The notes under the pieces: model-generated
Databases searched by the model: none
What the model was told of the DNA's origin: nothing
The model's input: the letters and a program-made list of their open reading frames with translations, nothing else
Translations under genes and position numbers: made by a program
Origin: Lachnospiraceae bacterium C10
GTDB taxonomy: Bacteria > Bacillota > Clostridia > Lachnospirales > Lachnospiraceae
Length of the DNA: 64,000 bases
Direction of reading: 5' to 3'
NCBI GenBank assembly: GCA_900100095.1
Contig: FMTN01000015.1
Coordinates: forward strand, 45,886-109,885
Shown: in pieces, positions 37,411-45,466 of the stretch
How positions within the stretch are numbered: the stretch's first letter is position 1
Layout: every line of letters starts with the position of its first letter

Positions 37411-37425
37411 GACCGGTGCTTTTTT
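37397..37425 (+). terminator. Terminator overlapping the end of the YitT gene
   Basis: AGCACTGGTC, loop ATAA, GACCGGTGCT (one G-U pair) and TTTTT. The left arm is coding and the TAA stop is in the loop, so a terminating ribosome would cover the hairpin. Confidence 0.85.
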
Positions 37426-37443
37426 CGAAACTTACGAAAATAG

Positions 37444-37472
37444 TTGCGTTAGAAAAAAAGAGAAGATACAAT
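37444..37472 (+). promoter_or_regulatory. Promoter of the DUF308 gene
   Basis: TTGCGT, a 17-base spacer and TACAAT, 63 bases before the ATG at 37536. Confidence 0.6.
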
Positions 37473-37535
37473 AAGCATTGTGTTTATTACCCCATATGTG
37501 TATTAACTCATTGGGAAAATAACGAGAGGTGGAAG

Positions 37536-38093
37536 ATGAAAAAACTGAAAGATCTTAGGTTGAATGTATCGATATCCGCAGTTTTAATGTCGGTGATCGG
37601 ACTAATCTGTGTCTTGAACCCGGATTCGGTGTCAGACTTTTTAGCGAAGATAATCGGTGTCGTCTTAATGGTGGTTGCCGCGGTTATGTTCCTTAGCCGT
37701 ATATCCGACGACGTTCTGCGGATTCCGGCACTTCTTGTGGCGGCAATGATTGCTGCATTAGGACTGTATATTTTTACGAATCCACAACAATTTACATATC
37801 TTATTTTTTTGGTATTTGGTATTATATTACTTGTGGACGGCGTCCAGGATATCACGATGGCTTTTGCGGCGAAAGTGGCAGGAGCACCGCGATGGTGGGG
37901 GCTGTTGATTCCGGGGGGGATCGATCTTTTGCTTGGAATATTATGTGTGGCAGGACAATTTATTAAGCTCAGTATTACCGTGATTGGTATTATGTTGCTT
38001 TTTGACGGTATCAGTTCGTTGTTTGTTGTTCATAAGGTTAACACAGCAGAGCGGGTTGTGGACGGCGTGCTGACACATGAAGAGGATCTGTAA
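37536..38093 (+). CDS. DUF308 (HdeD-like) membrane protein
   Basis: 185 residues with six hydrophobic segments in three pairs, the pattern of the HdeD/DUF308 family (stress-linked in enterobacteria, unknown in Firmicutes). GAGAGGTGG precedes the ATG at 37536; longer upstream readings run through the promoter. The small gene at 38105 follows closely behind its own AAGGAGG. Confidence 0.85.
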   Translation: MKKLKDLRLNVSISAVLMSVIGLICVLNPDSVSDFLAKIIGVVLMVVAAVMFLSRISDDVLRIPALLVAAMIAALGLYIFTNPQQFTYLIFLVFGIILLVDGVQDITMAFAAKVAGAPRWWGLLIPGGIDLLLGILCVAGQFIKLSITVIGIMLLFDGISSLFVVHKVNTAERVVDGVLTHEEDL

Positions 38094-38104
38094 GGAGGCA
38101 GACA

Positions 38105-38335
38105 GTGAGGCAGATGGAATTTAAGATGGAGCGGACAGGACTGCTGGAAGTGGGTGATGTGCTTCCGGTGACAGAATCAAAGCTTCCGAATTCCTACTAT
38201 TACACATTAGGCAAAGCGTATGCGATGTCTGCAAATTATACGACATTAGAGAGACTTCGTTCCAAGGAGGGAACTGTGGTAGACGTCAAAGAGACACCGA
38301 AGGGGTTCTTTGTTACTGTGGAGTTTGACGAATAG
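38105..38335 (+). CDS. Small conserved-looking protein of unknown function
   Basis: 76 residues from a GTG start at 38105, placed six bases after AAGGAGG; an ATG at 38114 is the alternative. It has no membrane segment and no motif I recognise. The C-terminal half (KEGTVVDVKETPKGFFVTVEFDE) looks like a small beta-barrel. Its position between DUF308 and HD-GYP genes with tight spacing suggests one operon. Confidence 0.7.
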   Translation: MRQMEFKMERTGLLEVGDVLPVTESKLPNSYYYTLGKAYAMSANYTTLERLRSKEGTVVDVKETPKGFFVTVEFDE

Positions 38336-38361
38336 CGAAAAGGAGAGCGCCTGAACTACCT

Positions 38362-39411
38362 ATGAGATATATACAGGTACATCAATTAGAGGAGAATATG
38401 ATACTCGGCCAGGAGATTTATGATTCCAATGGCCGCATGTTGCTTGGTAAACATACAGAACTGACAGAAGAGAATATTGCTTATATTGCTTTCCTGGGAA
38501 TGCCGGGAGTTTATGTTGATGATGAATTTTCAGAGGAGATTCAGATTCAGGAGATTATTGAGCCGGAGGTCTATAAGGCAGCCGTTCAGATCGTTCACAG
38601 AGTCTTTGTATATTCTGTAGAACCGGGAGCAGACCGTGAGGAAGAGGAACTGAGACAGAAGGTGACAGAGATTGTCAAGGCGGCTCTGGCACAGAAAGAT
38701 GTTCTATATAATCTGATTCATATCAAAAGTTATGACGGATATACCTATTTCCATTCTGTAAATGTTGCCATTCTTTCGGCTGTCCTTGGAGCGAAGCTTC
38801 ATTTGTCGGAAGAGGAATTAATGGATCTTACAACAGCAGGCTTTTTACATGATGTTGGAAAGGTCTTTATTGATACGGATATTATCAATGCACCGAGAAA
38901 GCTGACGCCGGAGGAGAGAGCCATGATGATGGATCATCCGCGTCTGGGCTATGACTTTCTGGTGACGGATTATCATTTTGATGAAGACGTGGTGCAGGCG
39001 GTTTATCAGCATCATGAATGGTACAACGGACAGGGATATCCGAGGAGATTATCCGGTAAGGATATTTCCATGCTTGCCCGTATTATCAAGGTTGCGGATG
39101 TATATGACGCTATGACGGGAAGACGGAGTTACCATGAGCCGTACCTGCCGTCGGATGTTTTGGAATATATTATGGGTCGTAATGGAATGGAATTTGATCC
39201 GGAGGTTGTACAGCTGATGTCAACCGAGCTGTGTGTATACCCAATCGGATGTGAGGTCCAGCTTTCCGATGGAAGACATGGTGTTGTCCTTGAGAATCAC
39301 AGGGGAACAATCATGCGACCGACCATTAAGCTTTTGGACAGCGAAGAGAAGTTGAACCTGACAGATGATCGTTCAACATGGAACTTAACCATTACGAAGC
39401 TGATGATGTAA
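38362..39411 (+). CDS. HD-GYP domain cyclic-di-GMP phosphodiesterase
   Basis: 349 residues, soluble. A short N-terminal region (residues 1-60) precedes the HD-GYP domain (about 120-300), with FLHDVGKVFIDTDII, MDHPRLGYDFL and HHEWYNGQGYP; the GYP motif is intact. A C-terminal beta-rich extension follows. It should hydrolyse cyclic-di-GMP. It has no receiver, so its signal input is unclear. The TetR gene follows by 15 bases. Confidence 0.92.
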   Translation: MRYIQVHQLEENMILGQEIYDSNGRMLLGKHTELTEENIAYIAFLGMPGVYVDDEFSEEIQIQEIIEPEVYKAAVQIVHRVFVYSVEPGADREEEELRQKVTEIVKAALAQKDVLYNLIHIKSYDGYTYFHSVNVAILSAVLGAKLHLSEEELMDLTTAGFLHDVGKVFIDTDIINAPRKLTPEERAMMMDHPRLGYDFLVTDYHFDEDVVQAVYQHHEWYNGQGYPRRLSGKDISMLARIIKVADVYDAMTGRRSYHEPYLPSDVLEYIMGRNGMEFDPEVVQLMSTELCVYPIGCEVQLSDGRHGVVLENHRGTIMRPTIKLLDSEEKLNLTDDRSTWNLTITKLMM

Positions 39412-39426
39412 CGGATTAGAGGGATT

Positions 39427-39999
39427 ATGACCAGTCAAGGGAATAATGCAATCGATGTTTTGCTGGCAGAAAGTTTTAAGGAACTTGCCTGTGTAAGACC
39501 AATCGAGAAGATAACCATACGTGAGATTACAGATAAGGCCGGGGTGATCCGGCCGACTTTCTATAATCATTTTCAGGATAAGTACGAGCTGCTGGAGTGG
39601 ATTGTCAAAACGGAACTGATCGCTCCCATGCAGCCTCTTTTAGATAATGGCATGTTAAAAGAAGCGTTGACGCTTTCTCTTACAAGCATGGAAAAAGAAA
39701 AGGAATTCTATACCCATGCAGTTAAGCTGGAAGGGCAGAATTCCTTTGCAATTACGTTTAAGACTTCGATCACACAGCTGGCGCTTGAACGTCTTGATAA
39801 GCGAAGGGTGGAAGCACTGCTCCCGAAGAAATGGCTGACGCCGGAGAGGGTGGCGGACTATTTTGCAGAGTCTTTAAGCTATGTCATTATCGAGTGGGTG
39901 AAGGATGAGATGAGAGTTCCGATGAATGAACTGGTAGATACGATTATCTATGTGGTACGACATTCCTTGGGCGACATTATTGCCAATCTTTATCAATAA
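39427..39999 (+). CDS. TetR-family transcriptional regulator
   Basis: 190 residues. The N-terminal helix-turn-helix (ITIREITDKAGVIRPTFYNHFQDKYELLEW, about residues 27-57) is typical of TetR, and the helical C-terminal domain resembles the DhaS/AcrR-like group. GAGGG precedes the ATG. Possible targets are the preceding HD-GYP gene or the MntP-like gene after it; no clear operator is seen. Confidence 0.9.
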   Translation: MTSQGNNAIDVLLAESFKELACVRPIEKITIREITDKAGVIRPTFYNHFQDKYELLEWIVKTELIAPMQPLLDNGMLKEALTLSLTSMEKEKEFYTHAVKLEGQNSFAITFKTSITQLALERLDKRRVEALLPKKWLTPERVADYFAESLSYVIIEWVKDEMRVPMNELVDTIIYVVRHSLGDIIANLYQ

Positions 40000-40139
40000 G
40001 TGCGACAAATCGCAGGTAATGTATAGTGGAACACAACATGGATTTATGATTGCATATATCCAAAGGTGTTAAGGCGCATGTATACTTTTGATTGTATCTA
40101 TAAAAGGTGGGAACTCCCACGGTTCTTCGGAGGAACACT

Positions 40140-40727
40140 ATGAACTGGCTTGAAAATTTACTGATTCTTATCGGAATCAGTCTGGATGTATATGCTGCGA
40201 TGGAAATTGAAGGTGCAATGATTCCACACATTAAGAAAAGAGCACTTGGAATTGCCTGCGGCGTGGTTACGCTCTGGCAGTGCGTATTTTTCTTTGTGGG
40301 ATATTTTCTGTCCTATGAGCTGTTGCATCTTCACTATTTAAAGGATGGCCCTAAGACAGGTTCCGTGCTGGCTGTTATTATCTTTGCCCTGCTTGGAATC
40401 CGTTTGATGGTAAAGGCTTTTCGTCAGGAGAATTTTGACGAGAAGCGCAGGGAGATTCAGATCAGAAAATATATACGGATCATTGCAACCGGAAGTATCT
40501 ACACCTTTTTTACCGGAGCAGCCTGCGGAATGGTAGGATCGAATGAATTCTACATGCTGCTTGTGATCGTACTCAGCACGGTGGGCGTGGTGATCGGCGG
40601 TGTATATACGGGATACCGTTTTGGCTACGGATCCAAAAGCCGCCTGTACGTGATTGGCGGTATTATGCTGTTTGTTGCAGGCGGTCTGCTTTTATTCCGT
40701 GATGTCCTGGGAATGATTACGCTGTAA
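40140..40727 (+). CDS. MntP-like membrane protein
   Basis: 195 residues with six hydrophobic segments. The first segment contains GISLDVYAAMEIEGAMIP, and the two-fold-repeat layout recalls MntP manganese exporters (DUF204), though the match is distant. CGGAGGAAC precedes the ATG at 40140. The 140-base space upstream has two short hairpins (near 40108-40135) but no riboswitch that I recognise. Confidence 0.6.
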   Translation: MNWLENLLILIGISLDVYAAMEIEGAMIPHIKKRALGIACGVVTLWQCVFFFVGYFLSYELLHLHYLKDGPKTGSVLAVIIFALLGIRLMVKAFRQENFDEKRREIQIRKYIRIIATGSIYTFFTGAACGMVGSNEFYMLLVIVLSTVGVVIGGVYTGYRFGYGSKSRLYVIGGIMLFVAGGLLLFRDVLGMITL

Positions 40728-40751
40728 AGGCTTTGGGAAGGAGACAGGTGG

Positions 40752-41405
40752 ATGAGCGAAGGAACGCTTAAGACAGATCCAAAGAGAATCGAAGAAATAC
40801 TTCGCCGTATGGATGAAACCTATGGAACCGAAATTCCCTGCTACCTGGATCATGAGACTCCGTGGCAGCTGTTGTTTGCGACGATTCTCTCGGCGCAATG
40901 TACCGATGCGAGAGTGAACCAGGTTACGAAAAAATTGTTTGTTCAATATCCGGATCTTGCATCCTATGCGAATGCCGATTTAAAAGATATGGAAGAGGCC
41001 ATTCATTCCACAGGCTTTTACCATAACAAAGCGAAGAATATCATTGCCTGCGCAAGGCGACTTTTGGATGATTTCGGCGGAGAAGTGCCAAGGAATCTTG
41101 AGGACCTGATCTCTCTTCCGGGGGTTGGAAGGAAGACAGCGAATGTGATTCGCGGCAATATATTTCATGATCCTAGTGTGGTTGTGGATACCCATGTGGG
41201 ACGTATTGCCCGCCGCTTGCAATTAACGGAACAGAAGGATCCGGTGAAGGTGGAACATGAATTGATGGAAGTGATTCCAAAGAATCACTGGATTCTGGTG
41301 AATCATCAGTTTATCGCTTTAGGAAGGGCGCAGTGCAGTTCCTTAAGGCCGAAATGTGAAGAATGCTATCTGAATGATTTATGCGCAGGACCGCATACGA
41401 AGTAA
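40752..41405 (+). CDS. nth: Endonuclease III
   Basis: 217 residues: helix-hairpin-helix LPGVGRKTANVI with the catalytic Lys, the catalytic Asp in VVDTHVGR, and the C-terminal iron-sulfur motif C-x6-C-x2-C-x5-C (from C195). It excises oxidised pyrimidines and cuts abasic sites. GGAGACAGG precedes the ATG; a terminator follows the gene. Confidence 0.95.
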   Translation: MSEGTLKTDPKRIEEILRRMDETYGTEIPCYLDHETPWQLLFATILSAQCTDARVNQVTKKLFVQYPDLASYANADLKDMEEAIHSTGFYHNKAKNIIACARRLLDDFGGEVPRNLEDLISLPGVGRKTANVIRGNIFHDPSVVVDTHVGRIARRLQLTEQKDPVKVEHELMEVIPKNHWILVNHQFIALGRAQCSSLRPKCEECYLNDLCAGPHTK

Positions 41406-41408
41406 TAG

Positions 41409-41440
41409 AAAAGACGGCTCCGTAAGGGGCCGTCTTTTGT
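41409..41440. terminator. Bidirectional intrinsic terminator between nth and the minus-strand gene
   Basis: AAAAGACGGCTCC, loop GTAA, GGGGCCGTCTTTT (one G-U pair). The T-run on one strand and A-run on the other let it serve both converging genes. Confidence 0.9.
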
Positions 41441-41454
41441 GTTGTTATATTATG

Positions 41455-42090
41455 TTATTTGTTGAAGTTCTCAAGTTCCTGTTGTTCCTCCGGTAAGAGG
41501 GACTGGAGGTAGTCGACAATCTTCGGTTCAAGGAGAAGATGCAGCGATTTAACCTGTTCGATTACGGCAGGAATCTTGTGTTCCTGATGCAATATCTGGT
41601 AGCAGTCGCCAAGCAACATGTAATTGGTGCTGATGTCGGTCTTGACAGAGGTACCGTAGGAAAGAACGGTAAGCGCATCATGATAGCGCTCGGCCTGCAT
41701 CAGACACTTGGCATAGTCGCAGAGCAGAATGGTCATCTGTGAGAAATCATCCCCCATCTGCTGGATCGCTTCGAGATTGCCCGGACCGTATTCCATCTTA
41801 AGATCGGTATTGGTCTTGCCGTTGAGATTCAGCATGCGGTGAGATGCAAGTTCTTCCAGGGAATTCTCAATTAGAAGGACCTCGTCATCATCGCTAAAAT
41901 GCAATGGAAATTTATCCAGCGGAATGGTAATATAGGAAAGACTGTTGAGATCCTTGTCTATGGCTGTATCGGCCTGTTTTTCCCGATCCCAGAAGGCATT
42001 ATTAGATTCGGCCTGGTGCTTTTTGATTGTAGTAAGGCGAATTGCAAGGAAAATGCAAAGTGCCAGGATAATCATCAAGGATGGATACAT
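41455..42090 (-). CDS. Membrane-anchored protein with a TPR-like region, function unknown
   Basis: 211 residues. A single N-terminal membrane helix (2-19) is followed by a charged linker and helical pairs around 115-190 (LLCDYAKCLMQAERYHDALTVL, NYMLLGDCYQIL) that resemble tetratricopeptide repeats. It probably sits on the cytoplasmic face as an adaptor. It is divergent from the tiny membrane peptide gene at 42133, only 42 bases away. Confidence 0.75.
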   Translation of the reverse strand: MYPSLMIILALCIFLAIRLTTIKKHQAESNNAFWDREKQADTAIDKDLNSLSYITIPLDKFPLHFSDDDEVLLIENSLEELASHRMLNLNGKTNTDLKMEYGPGNLEAIQQMGDDFSQMTILLCDYAKCLMQAERYHDALTVLSYGTSVKTDISTNYMLLGDCYQILHQEHKIPAVIEQVKSLHLLLEPKIVDYLQSLLPEEQQELENFNK

Positions 42091-42132
42091 TGGAACGACC
42101 TTTCTAGAGCAGCATGGCTGCAGAGGAGTAAT

Positions 42133-42240
42133 ATGTATAAGAGATCAAAGCGTACAAGAATTATGACAACAATCGTTTCACTGGTGCTGGTTGCAATCAT
42201 GGTATTTTCCGTTGCAGCAGCATTGATCCCGTGGAATTAA
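42133..42240 (+). CDS. Small single-pass membrane peptide
   Basis: 35 residues: a basic start (MYKRSKRTR) followed by one hydrophobic helix and a short tail. AGAGGAG precedes the ATG by 5 bases. A weak hairpin with T6 (42247-42264) follows. Size, ribosome site and terminator make it a credible gene; function is unknown. Confidence 0.6.
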   Translation: MYKRSKRTRIMTTIVSLVLVAIMVFSVAAALIPWN

Positions 42241-42246
42241 TATACT

Positions 42247-42264
42247 AAAAAACGCCCGTTTTTT
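42247..42264 (+). terminator. Short A/T hairpin after the membrane peptide gene
   Basis: AAAAAAC, GCCC, GTTTTTT. The stem is weak, but the T-run makes it a possible terminator. Confidence 0.45.
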
Positions 42265-42288
42265 CAATGGAATTCGTTGATATTCATC

Positions 42289-42318
42289 TTGTCAGGATGG
42301 ATCAGGGTTCTGTACAAT
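42289..42318 (+). promoter_or_regulatory. Promoter of the VanW gene
   Basis: TTGTCA, an 18-base spacer and TACAAT, 39 bases before the ATG at 42358. Confidence 0.65.
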
Positions 42319-42357
42319 GAGATAGATTATGAGTAAGTGAAAAAGGACGTGAAAGAA

Positions 42358-43971
42358 ATGAGATTTTCTAAGATTTTGGCCGTTGGTATTATAACTTCTG
42401 CGGTTGCTGTTTCCGGCGTGCTGCTGTGTTCTTCCAAAGCAGCTCTTCCTGTTATGGCAGGAGAAGAGGAGAATTCGGTAATTCCTGAGAATATTAAGAT
42501 TGCCGGAGTGGATGTGTCCGGAATGACGGCGACGGAAGCAAAGAGTGCTCTGGATGCCTATGCATCAAAGATTGGAAACCGTCAGATTACCCTGCAGTCA
42601 GAAGACGGCAAGGTGAAGGTGAAAGCTTCGGATCTGGGACTGAGTGCGGACAGCGATGAGGTCATTGATGAGGCACTGAACTATGGCAGGAAGGGTAACC
42701 TGATTGAGCGGTTCATGAATCGCAAGGATTTATCCGCCGGTAAGGAGAAGGATTATGAGCTGACCCTTGCGGTGGATTCCGGCAAGACTATGGAGTTCCT
42801 TAAGGCCAAGGAAAGCGAATTGGTATCGGAGCCTGTGGACAACGGGCTGAAGAGAGAGAATGGAGCCTTCGTATTTGTCCCGGGAAAAGAGGGACATACC
42901 ATCGACCGGGAGCAGAGTCTTCAGGCTGTTCAGGATTTTGCGGCGCAGGATTATCTGGACGGGAAGGATACGGTGACTCTGGTGACAAAGACCTCACAGC
43001 CGAGGGGCAGTGAGGAAGAGTTGTCTCAGGTTAAGGATGTACTGGGATCCTTTTCTACGAATTTTGCTTCTTCTACCGCTGCAAGAGCGCAGAATGTAAG
43101 CAACGGAGCCAGCAAGATTAACGGAACGCTTCTCTATCCGGGAGAGGTGTTCTCTGTGGCAAAGACATTAAATCCAATGACAGCCGAGAATGGATATGCA
43201 CCGGCGCCGTCCTATGAGAATGGAACGACGGTTATGACCTACGGCGGAGGAATCTGTCAGGTTTCTACAACGCTTTACAATGCGGTCATCCGTGCGGAAC
43301 TTGGGGTTGTGGAGCGATCTTCCCATTCCATGGTGGTTCACTATGTGGAACCGTCGGATGATGCGGCGATTGCAGGAGATATCAAGGATTTTAAATTCAA
43401 GAATACATACAAGACACCGGTTTATATCGAAGGTTATACCTCCGGCGGTATCATTTATTTTAATGTATACGGCAAAGAGACAAGAGATCCGGACCGGAGC
43501 GTGGAATTTGTCAGTGAAGTTATGTCACAGACCGATCCAAAGGATGTCTTCAAGGCAGACGCATCCCTTCCACTGGGTACGGTTACGAAGACTTCCGGTC
43601 AGGCTCATACCGGATATGTTGCAAGACTGTGGAAGATTATCAAGAAAAATGGTAAGGTAGTCAGCAAGAAGGTGTTCAATAATAGTCGGTACCGTTCAAC
43701 GGATAACGAATATGCGGTTGGTACGAAGTCGGATAATCCGGAAGCAGTTGCAGCAGTTAAGACTGCGATTGCAAGCGGAAAATATGAGACGGTAACAGCG
43801 GCGGCATCCAAGTGGAAGAACGTGAAGGCGCAAGAGGAAGAGGATACCAAGGATACCAAGAATTCCGAGGATCAAAAGTCGGATCAGAAGCCGTCGGATG
43901 ATAAGAAGAAGGATACCGGCAAAGATAAAAAGCCATCTTCCCATGATGAACCAGAGAAGAAGACAAGCTAA
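42358..43971 (+). CDS. VanW-family cell-surface protein
   Basis: 537 residues. An N-terminal signal/membrane segment is followed by a peptidoglycan-binding-like domain (about 40-190, containing IKIAGVDVSGMTATEA), the VanW domain (about 235-370, containing PGEVFSVAK, YGGGICQVSTTLYNAV and SSHSMVVHYV), a G5-like stretch and a Lys/Asp-rich tail. It is likely exported and wall-associated; family members are common in clostridia and most have nothing to do with vancomycin. The ATG at 42358 is preferred over GTG 42337 because AAGGAC lies between them. The AIR-synthase-like gene follows by 14 bases. Confidence 0.92.
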   Translation: MRFSKILAVGIITSAVAVSGVLLCSSKAALPVMAGEEENSVIPENIKIAGVDVSGMTATEAKSALDAYASKIGNRQITLQSEDGKVKVKASDLGLSADSDEVIDEALNYGRKGNLIERFMNRKDLSAGKEKDYELTLAVDSGKTMEFLKAKESELVSEPVDNGLKRENGAFVFVPGKEGHTIDREQSLQAVQDFAAQDYLDGKDTVTLVTKTSQPRGSEEELSQVKDVLGSFSTNFASSTAARAQNVSNGASKINGTLLYPGEVFSVAKTLNPMTAENGYAPAPSYENGTTVMTYGGGICQVSTTLYNAVIRAELGVVERSSHSMVVHYVEPSDDAAIAGDIKDFKFKNTYKTPVYIEGYTSGGIIYFNVYGKETRDPDRSVEFVSEVMSQTDPKDVFKADASLPLGTVTKTSGQAHTGYVARLWKIIKKNGKVVSKKVFNNSRYRSTDNEYAVGTKSDNPEAVAAVKTAIASGKYETVTAAASKWKNVKAQEEEDTKDTKNSEDQKSDQKPSDDKKKDTGKDKKPSSHDEPEKKTS

Positions 43972-43985
43972 GAAGGAAGATTATT

Positions 43986-44972
43986 TTGGAAATTGGAAAA
44001 GTACCGGAGAGTGTGTTGAAGCGCTCCGTGTTCAAACAGATTACAACAAAAAGACCTGAGGTGATTCTCGGGTCAGGCGTAGGAGAAGACTGTGGAGCTT
44101 TAGAGCTCAAAGAGAATGAAATTTTCGTTGTGTCCACGGATCCGATTACGGGAACAGCGAAGGAAATCGGTAATCTCTCCGTTCTGATCACGGTCAATGA
44201 CCTGGCAAGTTCCGGGGCTGAAGCCATCGGAATCCTATTGACGGTGCTCCTGCCGGATCAGAGTAAGGAGAAGGTGCTGCGCGAGATTATGGAGCAGGTC
44301 GGCAAGGCCTGTGAAGAGGCAGGGATTCAGGTCATCGGAGGACATACCGAAGTGACCGGTGTAGTGAATCAGCCTCTGGTATCGGTGACAGGAATCGGTA
44401 AAGTGAAGAAGGGGCATCTGATTTCTACGGCAGGTGCAAAGCCCGGCATGGATCTTATTGTGACAAAGTGGATCGGAATTGAAGGAACGACCATCATCGC
44501 AAAAGAAAAAGAGGAAGAACTTTGCAAGGTATTCCCGGCAGAGTATGTTAAGTCCATGTGCGATATGTCAAAATATCTGTCCGTACAAAAGGATGGAGTG
44601 GTAGCGGCAGCAGCAGGAGCGGCAGCGATGCATGACATTACTGAGGGAGGTATCTTCGGAGCCCTCTGGGAGATCGCAGGAGCCAGCAATGTTGGGCTGG
44701 ATGTGGATCTGTCTCTTGTACCGATCCGTCAGGAAACGGTAGAATTATGTGATCATTATAAATTGAATCCGTATGGATTGATCAGTAGCGGGAGTATGCT
44801 GATTGCGGCTGAAAATGGCGGTAAAATTGTCAGGGCGCTTGAAGAAGCGGGAATTCCTGCGGCCATTATCGGTCAGACCACTTCGCAGAAGGCAAAAGCC
44901 ATTCGCTATGATGGACAAACGCGATATCTGGAACAGCCGAAATCGGATGAGTTTCATAAGGTATTGGGATAG
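43986..44972 (+). CDS. AIR synthase-related protein (HypE/PurM-like)
   Basis: 328 residues from a TTG start, 6 bases after AAGGAAG. It has the PurM N-terminal fold with GVGEDCGAL and STDPITG, NDLASSGAEAIG, GGHTEVT and a C-terminal domain with MHDITEGGIFGAL. It lacks the C-terminal PRIC-type Cys motif of true HypE, so it is not a hydrogenase maturase of the standard kind. The ATP-dependent reaction is unknown. Confidence 0.88.
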   Translation: MEIGKVPESVLKRSVFKQITTKRPEVILGSGVGEDCGALELKENEIFVVSTDPITGTAKEIGNLSVLITVNDLASSGAEAIGILLTVLLPDQSKEKVLREIMEQVGKACEEAGIQVIGGHTEVTGVVNQPLVSVTGIGKVKKGHLISTAGAKPGMDLIVTKWIGIEGTTIIAKEKEEELCKVFPAEYVKSMCDMSKYLSVQKDGVVAAAAGAAAMHDITEGGIFGALWEIAGASNVGLDVDLSLVPIRQETVELCDHYKLNPYGLISSGSMLIAAENGGKIVRALEEAGIPAAIIGQTTSQKAKAIRYDGQTRYLEQPKSDEFHKVLG

Positions 44973-44983
44973 GGAGGAATAAG

Positions 44984-45466
44984 ATGAAAGAAAAGATACT
45001 GAACTATGTGGAGAAGAATTCAAGAATTGATCTTCACGAACTGGCTGTTATTTTGGGTGAGGACGAGACTGCAGTTATGAACACCCTTGAGGAGCTGGAA
45101 CAGGAACATGTTATTTGCGGTTATCATACCTTGATCAACTGGGACAAGGCCGGCATTGATAAGGTGACGGCTATGATTGAGGTTCGTGTAACCCCGCAGA
45201 GAGGCATGGGCTTTGACAAGGTGGCACGACGTATTTATAATTACCCGGAAGTAAATTCTGTATATCTGATTTCCGGTGGATTTGATTTTATGGTAATTAT
45301 CGAAGGAAGAACCCTTCGTGAAGTAGCGGAATTTGTATCACAGAAGCTGTCCGCTCTCGACTCTGTTCTGTCAACAAAGACGAACTTTATTCTTAAGAAA
45401 TACAAAGACCATGGTACGATTATGGCCGATGCTCCTAAGGAGGATGAAAGGGTTGGTGTTTCATGA
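44984..45466 (+). CDS. Lrp/AsnC-family transcriptional regulator
   Basis: 160 residues: an N-terminal winged helix (1-60, LHELAVILGEDETAVMNTLEELEQE) and a C-terminal RAM ligand-binding domain (MIEVRVTPQRGMGFDKVA). AGGGAGGAAT precedes the ATG. It overlaps the aminotransferase gene by four bases, so it probably senses an amino acid connected with that enzyme. Confidence 0.92.
   Translation: MKEKILNYVEKNSRIDLHELAVILGEDETAVMNTLEELEQEHVICGYHTLINWDKAGIDKVTAMIEVRVTPQRGMGFDKVARRIYNYPEVNSVYLISGGFDFMVIIEGRTLREVAEFVSQKLSALDSVLSTKTNFILKKYKDHGTIMADAPKEDERVGVS

Noticed and set aside
40000..40139. A manganese (yybP-ykoY type) riboswitch before the MntP-like gene
   Set aside because: Two short hairpins are visible, but not the conserved internal loops of that riboswitch class.
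42358..43971. Vancomycin resistance gene
   Set aside because: VanW-domain proteins are common in clostridia outside resistance clusters; no vanH, vanX or ligase gene is present.
43986..44972. HypE hydrogenase maturation protein
   Set aside because: The C-terminal Cys motif needed by HypE is absent and no hyp or hydrogenase genes are nearby.
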